Origin: GM7GCV1 sp965222065
GTDB lineage: Bacteria; Pseudomonadota; Gammaproteobacteria; Pseudomonadales; GM7GCV1
NCBI GenBank assembly: GCA_965222065.1
Contig: OZ244933.1
Coordinates: forward strand, 1,798,001 to 1,862,000
Direction of reading: 5' to 3'
Length of the DNA: 64,000 bases
Translations under genes and position numbers: made by a program
Shown here: piece after piece, positions 44,675-52,533 of the stretch
Layout: every line of letters begins with the position of its first letter
How positions within the stretch are numbered: position 1 is the first letter of the stretch
Notes under the pieces: generated by a model
Told to the model about the DNA's origin: nothing
Seen by the model: only the letters and a program-made list of their open reading frames with translations
The model's database searches: none

Positions 44675-44794
44675 AACTATAAGTTTGTGACTTTTATTTA
44701 CGAGATTGGTCACCATCTCGGCATGCTCCTGAAGCTTATGGAACTACGTCGAATCCAAATCGCCCCCATGATCAAAACAATCACGCACCCCTTA

Positions 44795-44823
44795 TATATA
44801 GGGGCAGGGCGCGGATTTTACAA
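44795..44823 (-). promoter_or_regulatory. Promoter of ssrA
   Basis: On the minus strand TTGTAA, a 17-base spacer and TATATA (or TATAAG two bases on) lie about 30 bases before the mature tmRNA 5' end, consistent with a precursor trimmed at the 5' side. Confidence 0.55.
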
Positions 44824-44851
44824 GCTTTCACTGGCTGCACAACTAATATAA

Positions 44852-45325
44852 TTAGTTGTTTTTCAGAATGCGCTGTTTCTGCCGCTCCCAGTCCCGCTGT
44901 TTCTCTGTATCTCGCTTGTCGTGCTTTTGCTTGCCTTTGGCCAGGGCGATTTCCACCTTGACCATGTGTTGTTTCCAGTACATGGCCGTGCACACGATGG
45001 TGTAACCCTTCTGGTCGCGGGCGGCGATCAGTTTGCTGATCTCCTTGCTGTGTAACAAAAGCTTGCGGTAGCGGTTGGGCTCGGTGACATGGTGTGTGCT
45101 GACCGTATTCAGCGGCATAATTTGTGCGCCAAGCAACCAGGCCTCACCATTTTTAAAGAACACGTGAGTGTCGGTAAGCTGCACTTTTCCCATACGCGCG
45201 CTTTTGACCTCCCAGCCTTGCAGGGCAATACCCGCCTCGATTTTTTCTTCAATGAAGTAGTCGTGGCGTGCGCGTTTGTTTAGTGCAATCGTTTTGCTGG
45301 TTTGTTTGGGTTTTTTTGCGGCCAT
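44852..45325 (-). CDS. smpB: SsrA-binding protein SmpB
   Basis: A 157-residue RNA-binding protein that carries tmRNA to stalled ribosomes. It begins with a basic leader and has the OB-fold signature IALNKRARHDYFIEEKIEAGIALQGWEVKS, with later GRALAKGKQKHDKR-type basic end (ALAKGKQKHDKRDTEKQRDW). Length and order are normal. Pairing with ssrA just downstream is common. Confidence 0.95.
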   Translation of the reverse strand: MAAKKPKQTSKTIALNKRARHDYFIEEKIEAGIALQGWEVKSARMGKVQLTDTHVFFKNGEAWLLGAQIMPLNTVSTHHVTEPNRYRKLLLHSKEISKLIAARDQKGYTIVCTAMYWKQHMVKVEIALAKGKQKHDKRDTEKQRDWERQKQRILKNN

Positions 45326-45381
45326 AGTTTGGGGCCAAGGTTCAGAGTAAATTTATCGGCCGCGCATAGTAGCTGAGCGCG

Positions 45382-45415
45382 GCTTTTCTTTACAGTTTCC
45401 AATGTAAAGAAAAGC
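45382..45415. repeat. Perfect 13-bp inverted repeat between smpB and a lipoprotein gene
   Basis: GCTTTTCTTTACA, an 8-base gap and its exact complement. It lies 57 bases before smpB and 158 before the lipoprotein gene, and partly overlaps a second stem CCGCGC/GCGCGG (about 45360-45382). The remaining 248-base gap holds no gene. It may be a regulator site or a hairpin; no family recognised. Confidence 0.6.
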
Positions 45416-45573
45416 GTTAAAGCTTGAAAGCCGGGGCATTGGTGGTTATCTTGAGCGGCCGGCTCGGGACTGTCCCAAGTGCGTACTATAAATAGTGGCT
45501 AGTACACAAAAGAACCCCACATAAATATTAGTGCAACCCGGCTAAAACTGTTCGTTTTAATTGTTCTTATTTT

Positions 45574-46971
45574 ATGAAAAACCCGACCTCGCTTTTCAAA
45601 CTTCTGATGGCGCTATTATTAGTCAGCCTGCTGGCTGCCTGTGGTGGCAGTGATGGCCCAACCGAAGAGCCCACCCCGCCGGAACCGGAAGAACCTGAAC
45701 CTGAGCCTGAACCTGAGGAGCCTGTCGATATTCAGGAGCCGCGTATTTTCAATCTCACATCCAACGACGGAAGGATTAACCTGAGCTTTACCCATCGACT
45801 GTTGATATTGGATGAGCCGCCCGAGATTACTTTTGACCTTTATTATGCCCGGGAAAAGTTTGAAATTGATCTGGACGAGGATGGCAACTTCGAAGACGAA
45901 GATATGACGCTTGAAGAACTTGAGGAGCGCTTTGAAAATACCCTCGGCGCCACCTTGCTTGAAGATGTCGAAAGTCCGCTGGAAATTACCGGGCTTGAAA
46001 ACAATACGATTTATTATCTTGTGCTAACCGCGACCACGGAAGAAGACGGCACCAGTCACCCCACCGACGAATTCCGGGCAACGCCGCGTGATTATTCTGC
46101 ACTGGCCGTGTCACCTTACGTGCTCAACGATACAGGCAAAACGACCTGTGGCGATTTCTCGTTTAATCTTGATGTAAACGGTAATGGCAGCCTGGACGAC
46201 CCAGATGATATCAGGGGTAGCGGCCAGCATAACAACCAGATTGATTGTGTAAACGGCGAGGCAGATCCCCAAAACGATCTGGTGCCCGAGCCCAGTGAGC
46301 AGGATGCCTATCAAGGACGCGATTACCTGGCCCAGACCAGCGGGCTTGCCAAAGAGGGCGCCGGGATGGCCGGGTTTGACTTTACCAAGCTGGATGCCAA
46401 CGGCAACGAACTGGCGGATGACGCGGCTGAGTGGAGCTGCGTCCAGGACAACCATACCGGTTTGGTCTGGGAAGTGAAAAAGACCGAAGGCCTGCATAAC
46501 GGCGACGACCGCTACAGCTGGTACAATCAGGACATCTTTTCCAATGGCGGTTTTGAGGGCTATAAAAGGGCAGGTGATCTGGCCGGAGCCTTCCCGAACG
46601 ATACCTGCTTTGGCTTTGTGGGGGGAAATGAGCCTACCTACTGTAATAGTGCTGCCTTTATTGATCGGGTAAACGGTTCTGCCTTGTGTGGTGCCAACGA
46701 CTGGCGGCTACCGACCCGTGAGGAGTTGATGAGCATCGTCAACTTTGAGTTGGAAAACATAAATGAAGTAACCGATCACCTACCGTCACTGGATCCGAAT
46801 TATTTTCCCAATATCGATGTCTCTACGGCCGAAGAAACCGTGCGCTACATGACAGCAGATCCCTACGCAGAAGTGCCCGTTGCAATCTGGTCGGTTTACA
46901 TGGGATCCGGGGGCTTTTCCCGTTCAAACAAGGCCCAGCCCAGCGGCATCATGCTGGTTCGAGAACCCTGA
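45574..46971 (+). CDS. DUF1566 lipoprotein with acidic calcium-type repeats
   Basis: A 465-residue lipoprotein. The lipobox LLAACG places lipid on Cys23; a proline/glutamate spacer (about 28-55) follows. Next is a beta-rich fibronectin-like part and several Asp-rich stretches of the calcium-loop kind (DLDEDGNFEDED, DVNGNGSLDDPDD, DANGNELADDA). The C-terminal DUF1566 domain has DNHTGLVWEVKK and NDWRLPTREELMSIV. These domains occur on surface and secreted proteins; the function is unknown. It is followed 14 bases later by a second DUF1566 gene. Confidence 0.8.
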   Translation: MKNPTSLFKLLMALLLVSLLAACGGSDGPTEEPTPPEPEEPEPEPEPEEPVDIQEPRIFNLTSNDGRINLSFTHRLLILDEPPEITFDLYYAREKFEIDLDEDGNFEDEDMTLEELEERFENTLGATLLEDVESPLEITGLENNTIYYLVLTATTEEDGTSHPTDEFRATPRDYSALAVSPYVLNDTGKTTCGDFSFNLDVNGNGSLDDPDDIRGSGQHNNQIDCVNGEADPQNDLVPEPSEQDAYQGRDYLAQTSGLAKEGAGMAGFDFTKLDANGNELADDAAEWSCVQDNHTGLVWEVKKTEGLHNGDDRYSWYNQDIFSNGGFEGYKRAGDLAGAFPNDTCFGFVGGNEPTYCNSAAFIDRVNGSALCGANDWRLPTREELMSIVNFELENINEVTDHLPSLDPNYFPNIDVSTAEETVRYMTADPYAEVPVAIWSVYMGSGGFSRSNKAQPSGIMLVREP

Positions 46972-46985
46972 TTGGAGAAGTATCT

Positions 46986-47543
46986 GTGAAAACACTGAAC
47001 GCGATTATTTTGCTACTCCTCCCCCTGCCGCTCCTGGCGCAAGTCTGTAATGATGCCATTCCCAGAAAGGCATTTGATGCCCGTTACGAGGTCGATATGG
47101 TTGACCCCACTATCGTCACAGATACCGCCACAGGCCTTCAGTGGAAGCGCTGTGTGATTGGCTATGTGCTGAACGATAATGACGGCGACCTTGATTACAC
47201 CAATCATTCATGCGATGAGCCGGCAGAAAATACTGACGACGATGAAGAAACTGCTGTTACGGTTTCCTTTTTCTGGAACGATGCCATTGCTGCGGCTACT
47301 GATGCGGGCGGTGGCTGGCGTTTGCCCAATATCAAGGAGCTCAACAGCCTGGTGGAAGTTGCCTGTCATACACCGGCGATTAATCCAGAGATTTTTCCTG
47401 ACACCGTCGGGACGGATTACTGGAGCAGTACACCCAGCAATTTTGGCGATGACAGAGAGATATGGACTGTCAACTTCACCGATGGTGACAATAAACTGAC
47501 TTCCAAGGGAACACGCCTGCCTGTGCGGCTGGTTCGTGACTAA
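46986..47543 (+). CDS. Secreted DUF1566 protein
   Basis: A 185-residue exported protein. Signal peptide to LLAQ (about residue 19), then one DUF1566 domain with DTATGLQWKRC, GGWRLPNIKELNSLVE, YWSSTP and final RLPVRLVRD. Aspartate-rich inserts (NDNDGDLDYT, ENTDDDEE) resemble calcium loops. It appears to be a shortened relative of the gene before it and probably forms an operon with it; hemB starts only six bases after the stop. Confidence 0.8.
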   Translation: MKTLNAIILLLLPLPLLAQVCNDAIPRKAFDARYEVDMVDPTIVTDTATGLQWKRCVIGYVLNDNDGDLDYTNHSCDEPAENTDDDEETAVTVSFFWNDAIAAATDAGGGWRLPNIKELNSLVEVACHTPAINPEIFPDTVGTDYWSSTPSNFGDDREIWTVNFTDGDNKLTSKGTRLPVRLVRD

Positions 47544-47548
47544 AGACC

Positions 47549-48550
47549 ATGAACTATCCGGGCAGATATCCACATTCCCGTCCCCGACGGAACCGCCTGA
47601 CTGGCTGGTACCGGGATATGTTGCGTGAACATTCGTTACAGGCTGAAGATCTGGTCTGGCCACTATTTATCCATGATCAGTCGCAGTCCATTGCCGTGGA
47701 CTCCATGCCCGGCGTCCAGAGGCTATGTCATTCGGATTTGCTGTCTGAATGTGAGCGGGCGTTAAAGCTGGGTATCCCGGCCATCGCACTTTTCCCAAGC
47801 ACAGATCCGGACAAAAAGGACGAGTTGGGGACAGAGTCGGCCAATCCGGACAATCTGGTGTGCCGGTCCGTACGTGCCATCAAGGAACGTTTTCCCGATC
47901 TGGGTATCATTTGCGATGTGGCGCTGGATCCTTACACCACGCATGGCCAGGATGGCATTGTGGAAAACGGTTATGTGGTGAACGACCGAACCATAGAGGC
48001 GCTGATCAAACAGTCCGTGGTCCAGGCTGAGGCGGGCTGCGATGTGATTGCTCCCTCCGATATGATGGACGGACGCATCGGTGCCATTCGTGAAGGCCTG
48101 GATGCCGCTGGTTTTGCCAATACCGCCATCATGTCCTATGCCGCCAAATACGCTTCGGCGTTCTATGGTCCATTCCGCGATGCGGTAGGTTCCTCAGCGA
48201 CAAGCATTCCCCGTTCAGGTGGCAAGGCAACCTACCAGCTGGACCCGGCCAATACCGACGAAGCGCTGCGCGAAGTCGCCCTCGATATTGCCGAAGGTGC
48301 CGATTCCGTGATCGTTAAACCAGGTATGCCCTACCTGGATATTGTTCGCCGGGTCAAAGAAGAGTTTGAATTTCCAACCTTTGTGTATCAGGTTTCTGGC
48401 GAGTACGCCATGCTGCACGCCGCTGCCCAGAACGGCTGGCTCGATCTGGATGCCGTCATGATGGAATCGCTGCTGGCATTCAAGCGCGCCGGAGCCGATG
48501 GCATCTGGACGTACTTTGCCCCGGTCGTCGCTGAAAAACTGAACACCTGA
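47549..48550 (+). CDS. hemB: Delta-aminolevulinic acid dehydratase (porphobilinogen synthase)
   Basis: A 333-residue haem-pathway enzyme that joins two aminolevulinates. Schiff-base lysines Lys200 (SYAAKYAS) and Lys257 (VIVKPGMPY) are present. The metal-site segment DVALDPYTTHGQDG (123-136) has Ala/Asp instead of the zinc cysteines, so this is a magnesium-type enzyme. The start at 47549 is six bases after the DUF1566 gene, an unusual neighbour for hemB. A 30-bp palindrome follows the stop by five bases. Confidence 0.95.
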   Translation: MNYPGRYPHSRPRRNRLTGWYRDMLREHSLQAEDLVWPLFIHDQSQSIAVDSMPGVQRLCHSDLLSECERALKLGIPAIALFPSTDPDKKDELGTESANPDNLVCRSVRAIKERFPDLGIICDVALDPYTTHGQDGIVENGYVVNDRTIEALIKQSVVQAEAGCDVIAPSDMMDGRIGAIREGLDAAGFANTAIMSYAAKYASAFYGPFRDAVGSSATSIPRSGGKATYQLDPANTDEALREVALDIAEGADSVIVKPGMPYLDIVRRVKEEFEFPTFVYQVSGEYAMLHAAAQNGWLDLDAVMMESLLAFKRAGADGIWTYFAPVVAEKLNT

Positions 48551-48555
48551 AACCC

Positions 48556-48585
48556 GGGGTCGGAGTAAATTTTTACTCTGACCCC
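48556..48585. repeat. Palindromic repeat, family A, copy 1
   Basis: 30 bp with arms GGGGTCGGAGTAAA and TTTACTCTGACCCC around a 2-base centre; one mismatch. It lies between hemB and the MFS gene, five bases after the hemB stop. Confidence 0.9.
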
Positions 48586-48614
48586 AAATCTTCTGCCCTC
48601 AAATTTGATAACCC

Positions 48615-49838
48615 ATGCCTATTCCTGTGACCGGAAACAGCTACTTTCGCTTTTTGCTGGAAAACCGGCGTCTGCTGAGCTTTGGACTGCTGGCCGCGAT
48701 GCTGTCCGGGTTCGGCCAGACATTTTTTATCGGTTTGTTTAACCCCCACCTGCGGGAGATATCCGGGCTGGCCCAGGGAGAGCTTGGTTTGGTCTATGGT
48801 GGCGCCACCCTGGGATCTGCTGCCTTGCTAACCTGGCTCGGTGGTCTATATGACCGGGTCAGCACCCGTTTGTTTGTTGCGTCCACCATGGTGGTATTGA
48901 TGCTGGGCTGCCTGCTGCTGGGCACCGCGGGCGGGACACTGGCCCTGTTGCTGGCGCTGTTTATTTTGCGTGTGAGCGGGCAGGGGCTGATGGTCCATAT
49001 TTCGCTGACCACCATGGCGCGACGGTTTCATGAGTCCCGTGGCAAGGCAGTTTCCATTGCCGCCATGGGCATGCCGTTGGCCGAAGCTGTGTTTCCCGCG
49101 ATAGCCGTTGCGGCCATGATCTGGATGAGCTGGCACCAGGTTTGGTTAACAGGTGGATTGATCCTTTTATTACTGTTGCCCTTGATGCTCTGGTTGCTGG
49201 GAGGACATACACACTCGGCGCCAAAGGATGATTCCGACCAGGAATCGACAGCCTACAACGCAACTCGCCGGCAAGTGTTGCGTGACTGGAGGTTTGTTCT
49301 TCTCATTCCTGCCGCGTTATCGGCACCCTTTGTTGTCACCATTGTGTTCTTCTACCAGGTTCCTATTGTCGAGGCCAAGGGCTGGGGCAATGAGCTGATT
49401 GCATCGGGGCTGGCCATGTACGCTTTCGGACACGTTCTCGGATTGTTCAGTGCGGGCAGTCTGGTCGACCGCTATACCGCGAAGCGGGTTTTTGTCCCTG
49501 CACTTGTTCCCTTGTTCGTTTCCATGATGGTGCTGACGGTATTTGATGGTCAGTGGGCGGCCATGTTGTGGCCCGCCATATTGGGTATTGGAGTCGGGCT
49601 CAATACGCCGGCGATGACATCATTGCTGGCCGAGCTATATGGCCTGGTTCACCTTGGAGCGATACGGGCGATGCTTCAGGCGGTGGTGGTGTTTTCCACA
49701 GCGGTAGGGCCGCCCCTGTTTGGCAGTTTGCTGGATCTGGGTATCCAGACCGAAACATTGGTGATTGCTATTGGCACGAGTGTGTTGCTGGCGATCGTTC
49801 TTGCCCAGATAGCCCTGTCTGTAAAAACGAGACCCTGA
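48615..49838 (+). CDS. Major facilitator superfamily transporter
   Basis: A 407-residue, 12-helix MFS protein. The loop 2-3 motif appears as GGLYDRVSTRLF, equivalent to G-x3-D-R-x-G-R-R. A central cytoplasmic loop with acidic residues (about 200-215) separates the halves. Substrate cannot be told; the group resembles uncharacterised drug/metabolite transporters near hemB. Palindromes of the same family flank the gene on both sides. Confidence 0.8.
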   Translation: MPIPVTGNSYFRFLLENRRLLSFGLLAAMLSGFGQTFFIGLFNPHLREISGLAQGELGLVYGGATLGSAALLTWLGGLYDRVSTRLFVASTMVVLMLGCLLLGTAGGTLALLLALFILRVSGQGLMVHISLTTMARRFHESRGKAVSIAAMGMPLAEAVFPAIAVAAMIWMSWHQVWLTGGLILLLLLPLMLWLLGGHTHSAPKDDSDQESTAYNATRRQVLRDWRFVLLIPAALSAPFVVTIVFFYQVPIVEAKGWGNELIASGLAMYAFGHVLGLFSAGSLVDRYTAKRVFVPALVPLFVSMMVLTVFDGQWAAMLWPAILGIGVGLNTPAMTSLLAELYGLVHLGAIRAMLQAVVVFSTAVGPPLFGSLLDLGIQTETLVIAIGTSVLLAIVLAQIALSVKTRP

Positions 49839-49858
49839 AAAATGGACACAGGAAAAAT

Positions 49859-49888
49859 GCGGTCAGGATAAATATTTACTCTGACCCC
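49859..49888. repeat. Palindromic repeat, family A, copy 2, overlapping a stop codon
   Basis: 30 bp; left arm GCGGTCAGGATAAA is degenerate, right arm TTTACTCTGACCCC is exact. The right arm read on the minus strand encodes the last residues GSE and the stop of the FHA gene. Confidence 0.85.
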
Positions 49889-50895
49889 TGATTTTCTTCT
49901 TCCTGCTCTTGCTCTTCTTCTTGCTCTTCCCTGGCTTCCACGGCCAATTCGTCGGCGCGCTCAAACGTCTGGGTCATCTGTTCCAGATAAAATTCACGCG
50001 ATACCCTGGGAGTCAAAAGCAGTGGGGGGGGCATGCTGCCCGTCACCAGTTGCGGCTGGTTGTGTTGCCAGGCATTCTCGCGAAAGCTGGGCAGAATATA
50101 GCTGGTGGCTACCGTGATGACGACGACCGCTGCGGTAATGGTATTGCGTATCCAGGGTTTCAGGGGCGTGCAAAGATGCAAACTGGGAATTAGCCAGAGC
50201 GTCAGGATGCTCGCCGTAATCAGGGTGGCGATAAATTCATCCAGCCCCTCGGACAGAATATTGAAGCTGATCCAGCTGGCCACGTAACCCAGCATTTTTT
50301 GCAAAATAATGGCGCTGGATGCCAGACCCAGGTTGGGCCAGTAGACAAACTCATTGCGAAACAGCTTGCTCAGTCCGGCCAGCAGCAGGGCAAACACGGC
50401 CAGCCCGGACGTCATGCCAATCAGGCTGGTAAGTACTGTGTGCCATTCCAGCTCCCGGTTGGTGGCCATGTACATATCCAGTAACTGTAAAAATATCGCA
50501 CCAGCGGCCAGCCCCAGAACAACCAGTGGCTGGTGTAACAGGACCAGCTGGTTATCCAGCAGGGTGCGCTGTTTGGTCATGTCGACCGGGTCGTGCAGGC
50601 GATGAATTCTCAGGCGGGTATTGCCCAGTTGGAGCAGGTCGCCGAAATTGGCCTGGATCTGGCCTTCAAATTTCTTCTTGTTGTGGCGGGAGCCATTGGT
50701 AGTTTCCAGGTCAGTGACAACAAACGACTCTCCACCATCCACGATCTGGATAAGAAGGTGTTCGGGGTCCACGTCTGGATCGGTAACCAGGATATCCGAG
50801 ACCCAGGCGCGGCCGACGCGTAACTCGTTGGTGTCCAGCTTTTCAATGCGTGTCTGCCGCAGCCCGGCGTCAAGTATTTCGACGACTATTTCCAT
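49876..50895 (-). CDS. FHA-domain membrane protein
   Basis: A 339-residue protein with an N-terminal forkhead-associated domain (about 1-100), which binds phosphothreonine peptides: RVGRAWVSDILVTDPDVDPEHLLI and TNGSRHNKKKFEG fit the fold. Five to six membrane helices follow (about 125-270), and the end is a Glu/Gln-rich tail. The start overlaps the protease stop by 10 bases. It forms a two-gene unit with the exported trypsin-like protease. The final GSE-stop is supplied by a palindromic repeat. Role unknown; phospho-signal readout at the membrane is an inference. Confidence 0.8.
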   Translation of the reverse strand: MEIVVEILDAGLRQTRIEKLDTNELRVGRAWVSDILVTDPDVDPEHLLIQIVDGGESFVVTDLETTNGSRHNKKKFEGQIQANFGDLLQLGNTRLRIHRLHDPVDMTKQRTLLDNQLVLLHQPLVVLGLAAGAIFLQLLDMYMATNRELEWHTVLTSLIGMTSGLAVFALLLAGLSKLFRNEFVYWPNLGLASSAIILQKMLGYVASWISFNILSEGLDEFIATLITASILTLWLIPSLHLCTPLKPWIRNTITAAVVVITVATSYILPSFRENAWQHNQPQLVTGSMPPPLLLTPRVSREFYLEQMTQTFERADELAVEAREEQEEEQEQEEENQGSE

Positions 50896-52199
50896 GAGGC
50901 CGACTCCAGAAAACGCTCGGTAAACATCATGGCAGTTTCCATGCTGACGCCGGCCAGAGTGAAATGGCTGACCAGAGAGCGGGCCGAATTGGCGCTATGA
51001 CTGTAGAAAAGCACGTCATACAGGCCTTCCATATTGATATAGGCACGAGTGCAAAAGCCGGTTTGCACATAGTGGCCCTCTTCCTGTGGCGAAGGTTCCA
51101 GATATGCTTGTTCACAGCTGTATTTGGTGACTTCATCATCCATCGCCCGATTGTCCGGGTGAAAAGAAAGGCCGTCGATCATTTTGTGGAAGCGAATCGC
51201 ATTTAGCTCCCGCGCTTCGCGGTACGCGTAGGAATAATGCAGGACGCCGGTATTAAACTGGCCGGTCAGGAAGATATGGTTACTGTTGCTACACGTCAGC
51301 GACAGTGTGCGAAACTTGGCGTCTTCGTCATCTTCATTCGAATTGCCCCAGCAACTGGTATCCAGCCCCAGCTCGCCCGTCACCAGGGCCTGGTCTCCCA
51401 GATCCTTGGGGGTCCATTCCGGGGCCAGCAGCTGATCAAAATAATTGGCCTGAAACGCCCTGACCTGTGAGGCGATTTCGTCCATGTACTCTTTAGGCTG
51501 CCAGGGGTCAGAGGCCTCCTCCAGCAATTCCTCCACTTTGACTACCGGCACCAAAAAGCTTAACTGGCTGCCGGCGGTAGAAACGTTGACACCAATAACC
51601 TCGCCGTTGGCATTTACTGAAGGGCCACCGCTCATACCGGGATTAAGTGAGCCGGAAAACAGGATACGCCCGGCAAAACTGTAATCGGAGAGTCCGTTAT
51701 AGGCACCGGAAACCATCAGCATGCCGACATTGCGCGGGTTCCCCAGGGAATAGACAGAGTCTCCCAGCTCAGGATTCTGCGAGGCCAGATTCAGGTATTG
51801 CTCTTCATTGGATAGCTCTTTTTTTCTCAACAGGGCCAGGTCGTTTACCGCATCAAAACTAATCAGCTCCAGCTCGCCTTCATTGTCGTTCTGGTCGACA
51901 TAAACAACTTTGTGATGGGAGGGTTCGAAGACCAGTCCGGAGATCACGTGGTAGTTAGTGATCACCAACCCGTCTTCTGATACCTGGAACCCGGAACCCA
52001 GTGCCGATTTGTTTTGCGTGCTGCTCTCGATGATCTGGATCTGATACACCTGATCGTACAGCTGGCTGAGGCGGGACCGGATTTGCTCCGGAGGTTGCTC
52101 TGCTGCCTCCTGGGCAAACAGATCCCCAACAGATGCGGTCAGGGTGAGCAAAAAGATGGCGCAGGACTTTCTAATGACGCAGAGCTTTCTTAAATCCAT
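50886..52199 (-). CDS. Secreted trypsin-like serine protease, no PDZ domain
   Basis: A 437-residue exported S1-type protease. Signal peptide to LFAQE (about residue 30). Catalytic triad His84 (TNYHVISG), Asp120 (DAVNDLALL) and Ser190 (NPGMSGGPS) in a DegP/HtrA-like chymotrypsin fold (about 45-215). The C-terminal 200 residues replace the PDZ domains and contain four cysteines that could pair. It is translationally linked to the FHA protein. Substrate unknown. Confidence 0.82.
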   Translation of the reverse strand: MDLRKLCVIRKSCAIFLLTLTASVGDLFAQEAAEQPPEQIRSRLSQLYDQVYQIQIIESSTQNKSALGSGFQVSEDGLVITNYHVISGLVFEPSHHKVVYVDQNDNEGELELISFDAVNDLALLRKKELSNEEQYLNLASQNPELGDSVYSLGNPRNVGMLMVSGAYNGLSDYSFAGRILFSGSLNPGMSGGPSVNANGEVIGVNVSTAGSQLSFLVPVVKVEELLEEASDPWQPKEYMDEIASQVRAFQANYFDQLLAPEWTPKDLGDQALVTGELGLDTSCWGNSNEDDEDAKFRTLSLTCSNSNHIFLTGQFNTGVLHYSYAYREARELNAIRFHKMIDGLSFHPDNRAMDDEVTKYSCEQAYLEPSPQEEGHYVQTGFCTRAYINMEGLYDVLFYSHSANSARSLVSHFTLAGVSMETAMMFTERFLESASWK

Positions 52200-52282
52200 T
52201 CACAGTATTCCGGGTACATAGCCAGTCGATCATACTGGCCAATACCCGCTAAAAAAAGTGACGTTGGGGACATAAAAACTTT

Positions 52283-52312
52283 GGGGTCAGAGTAAAAATT
52301 TACTCTGGCCCC
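52283..52312. repeat. Palindromic repeat, family A, copy 3
   Basis: 30 bp: GGGGTCAGAGTAAA, 2-base centre, TTTACTCTGGCCCC (one mismatch). Lies 84 bases before the protease gene. Confidence 0.9.
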
Positions 52313-52533
52313 AGCTCTACGTAAAAGATATTGGCGTTGATCTGTGGATGAGCTGCAAGGCAGCGAGGAACCGAAGCGCGAGACATACCAAACAAGAAAA
52401 TGTTAAGGGATTAAAGCGTTATTGAGGCCGCTGCCGGTAGGCGCCAAGTAACGAAAAAACGCAGCTTATAAATAATAAGTGAGTATTTTGAGTTGCGTAG
52501 GCAACAACCCGGCAGCAACGCAAATAGATTTAA
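52313..52533. other. Gap between ychF and the protease gene with paired segments
   Basis: No gene is visible. An outer pair CTGCCGG (52431-52437) and CCGGCAG (52509-52515) encloses CTTAT/ATAAG (52465-52479). On the minus strand six T follow a weak stem near 52454-52500, which could end the ychF transcript. It may be a structured RNA, a terminator region or the remnant of a small mobile element. Confidence 0.4.

Larger units (their letters stand above)
44375..44767 (-). ncRNA. ssrA: Transfer-messenger RNA (tmRNA)
   Basis: 393 nt from the 5' GGGGGCG to the 3' CCA. The acceptor stem pairs GGGGGCG with CGCCTCC, the 5' side continues ATTTGGATTCGACG and the T-arm GGGTTCAACTCCC is intact. It rescues stalled ribosomes together with SmpB, whose gene lies 84 bases upstream on the same strand. 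The tag frame is in the middle. The island is inserted at its 3' end without damaging the mature RNA. Confidence 0.95.
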
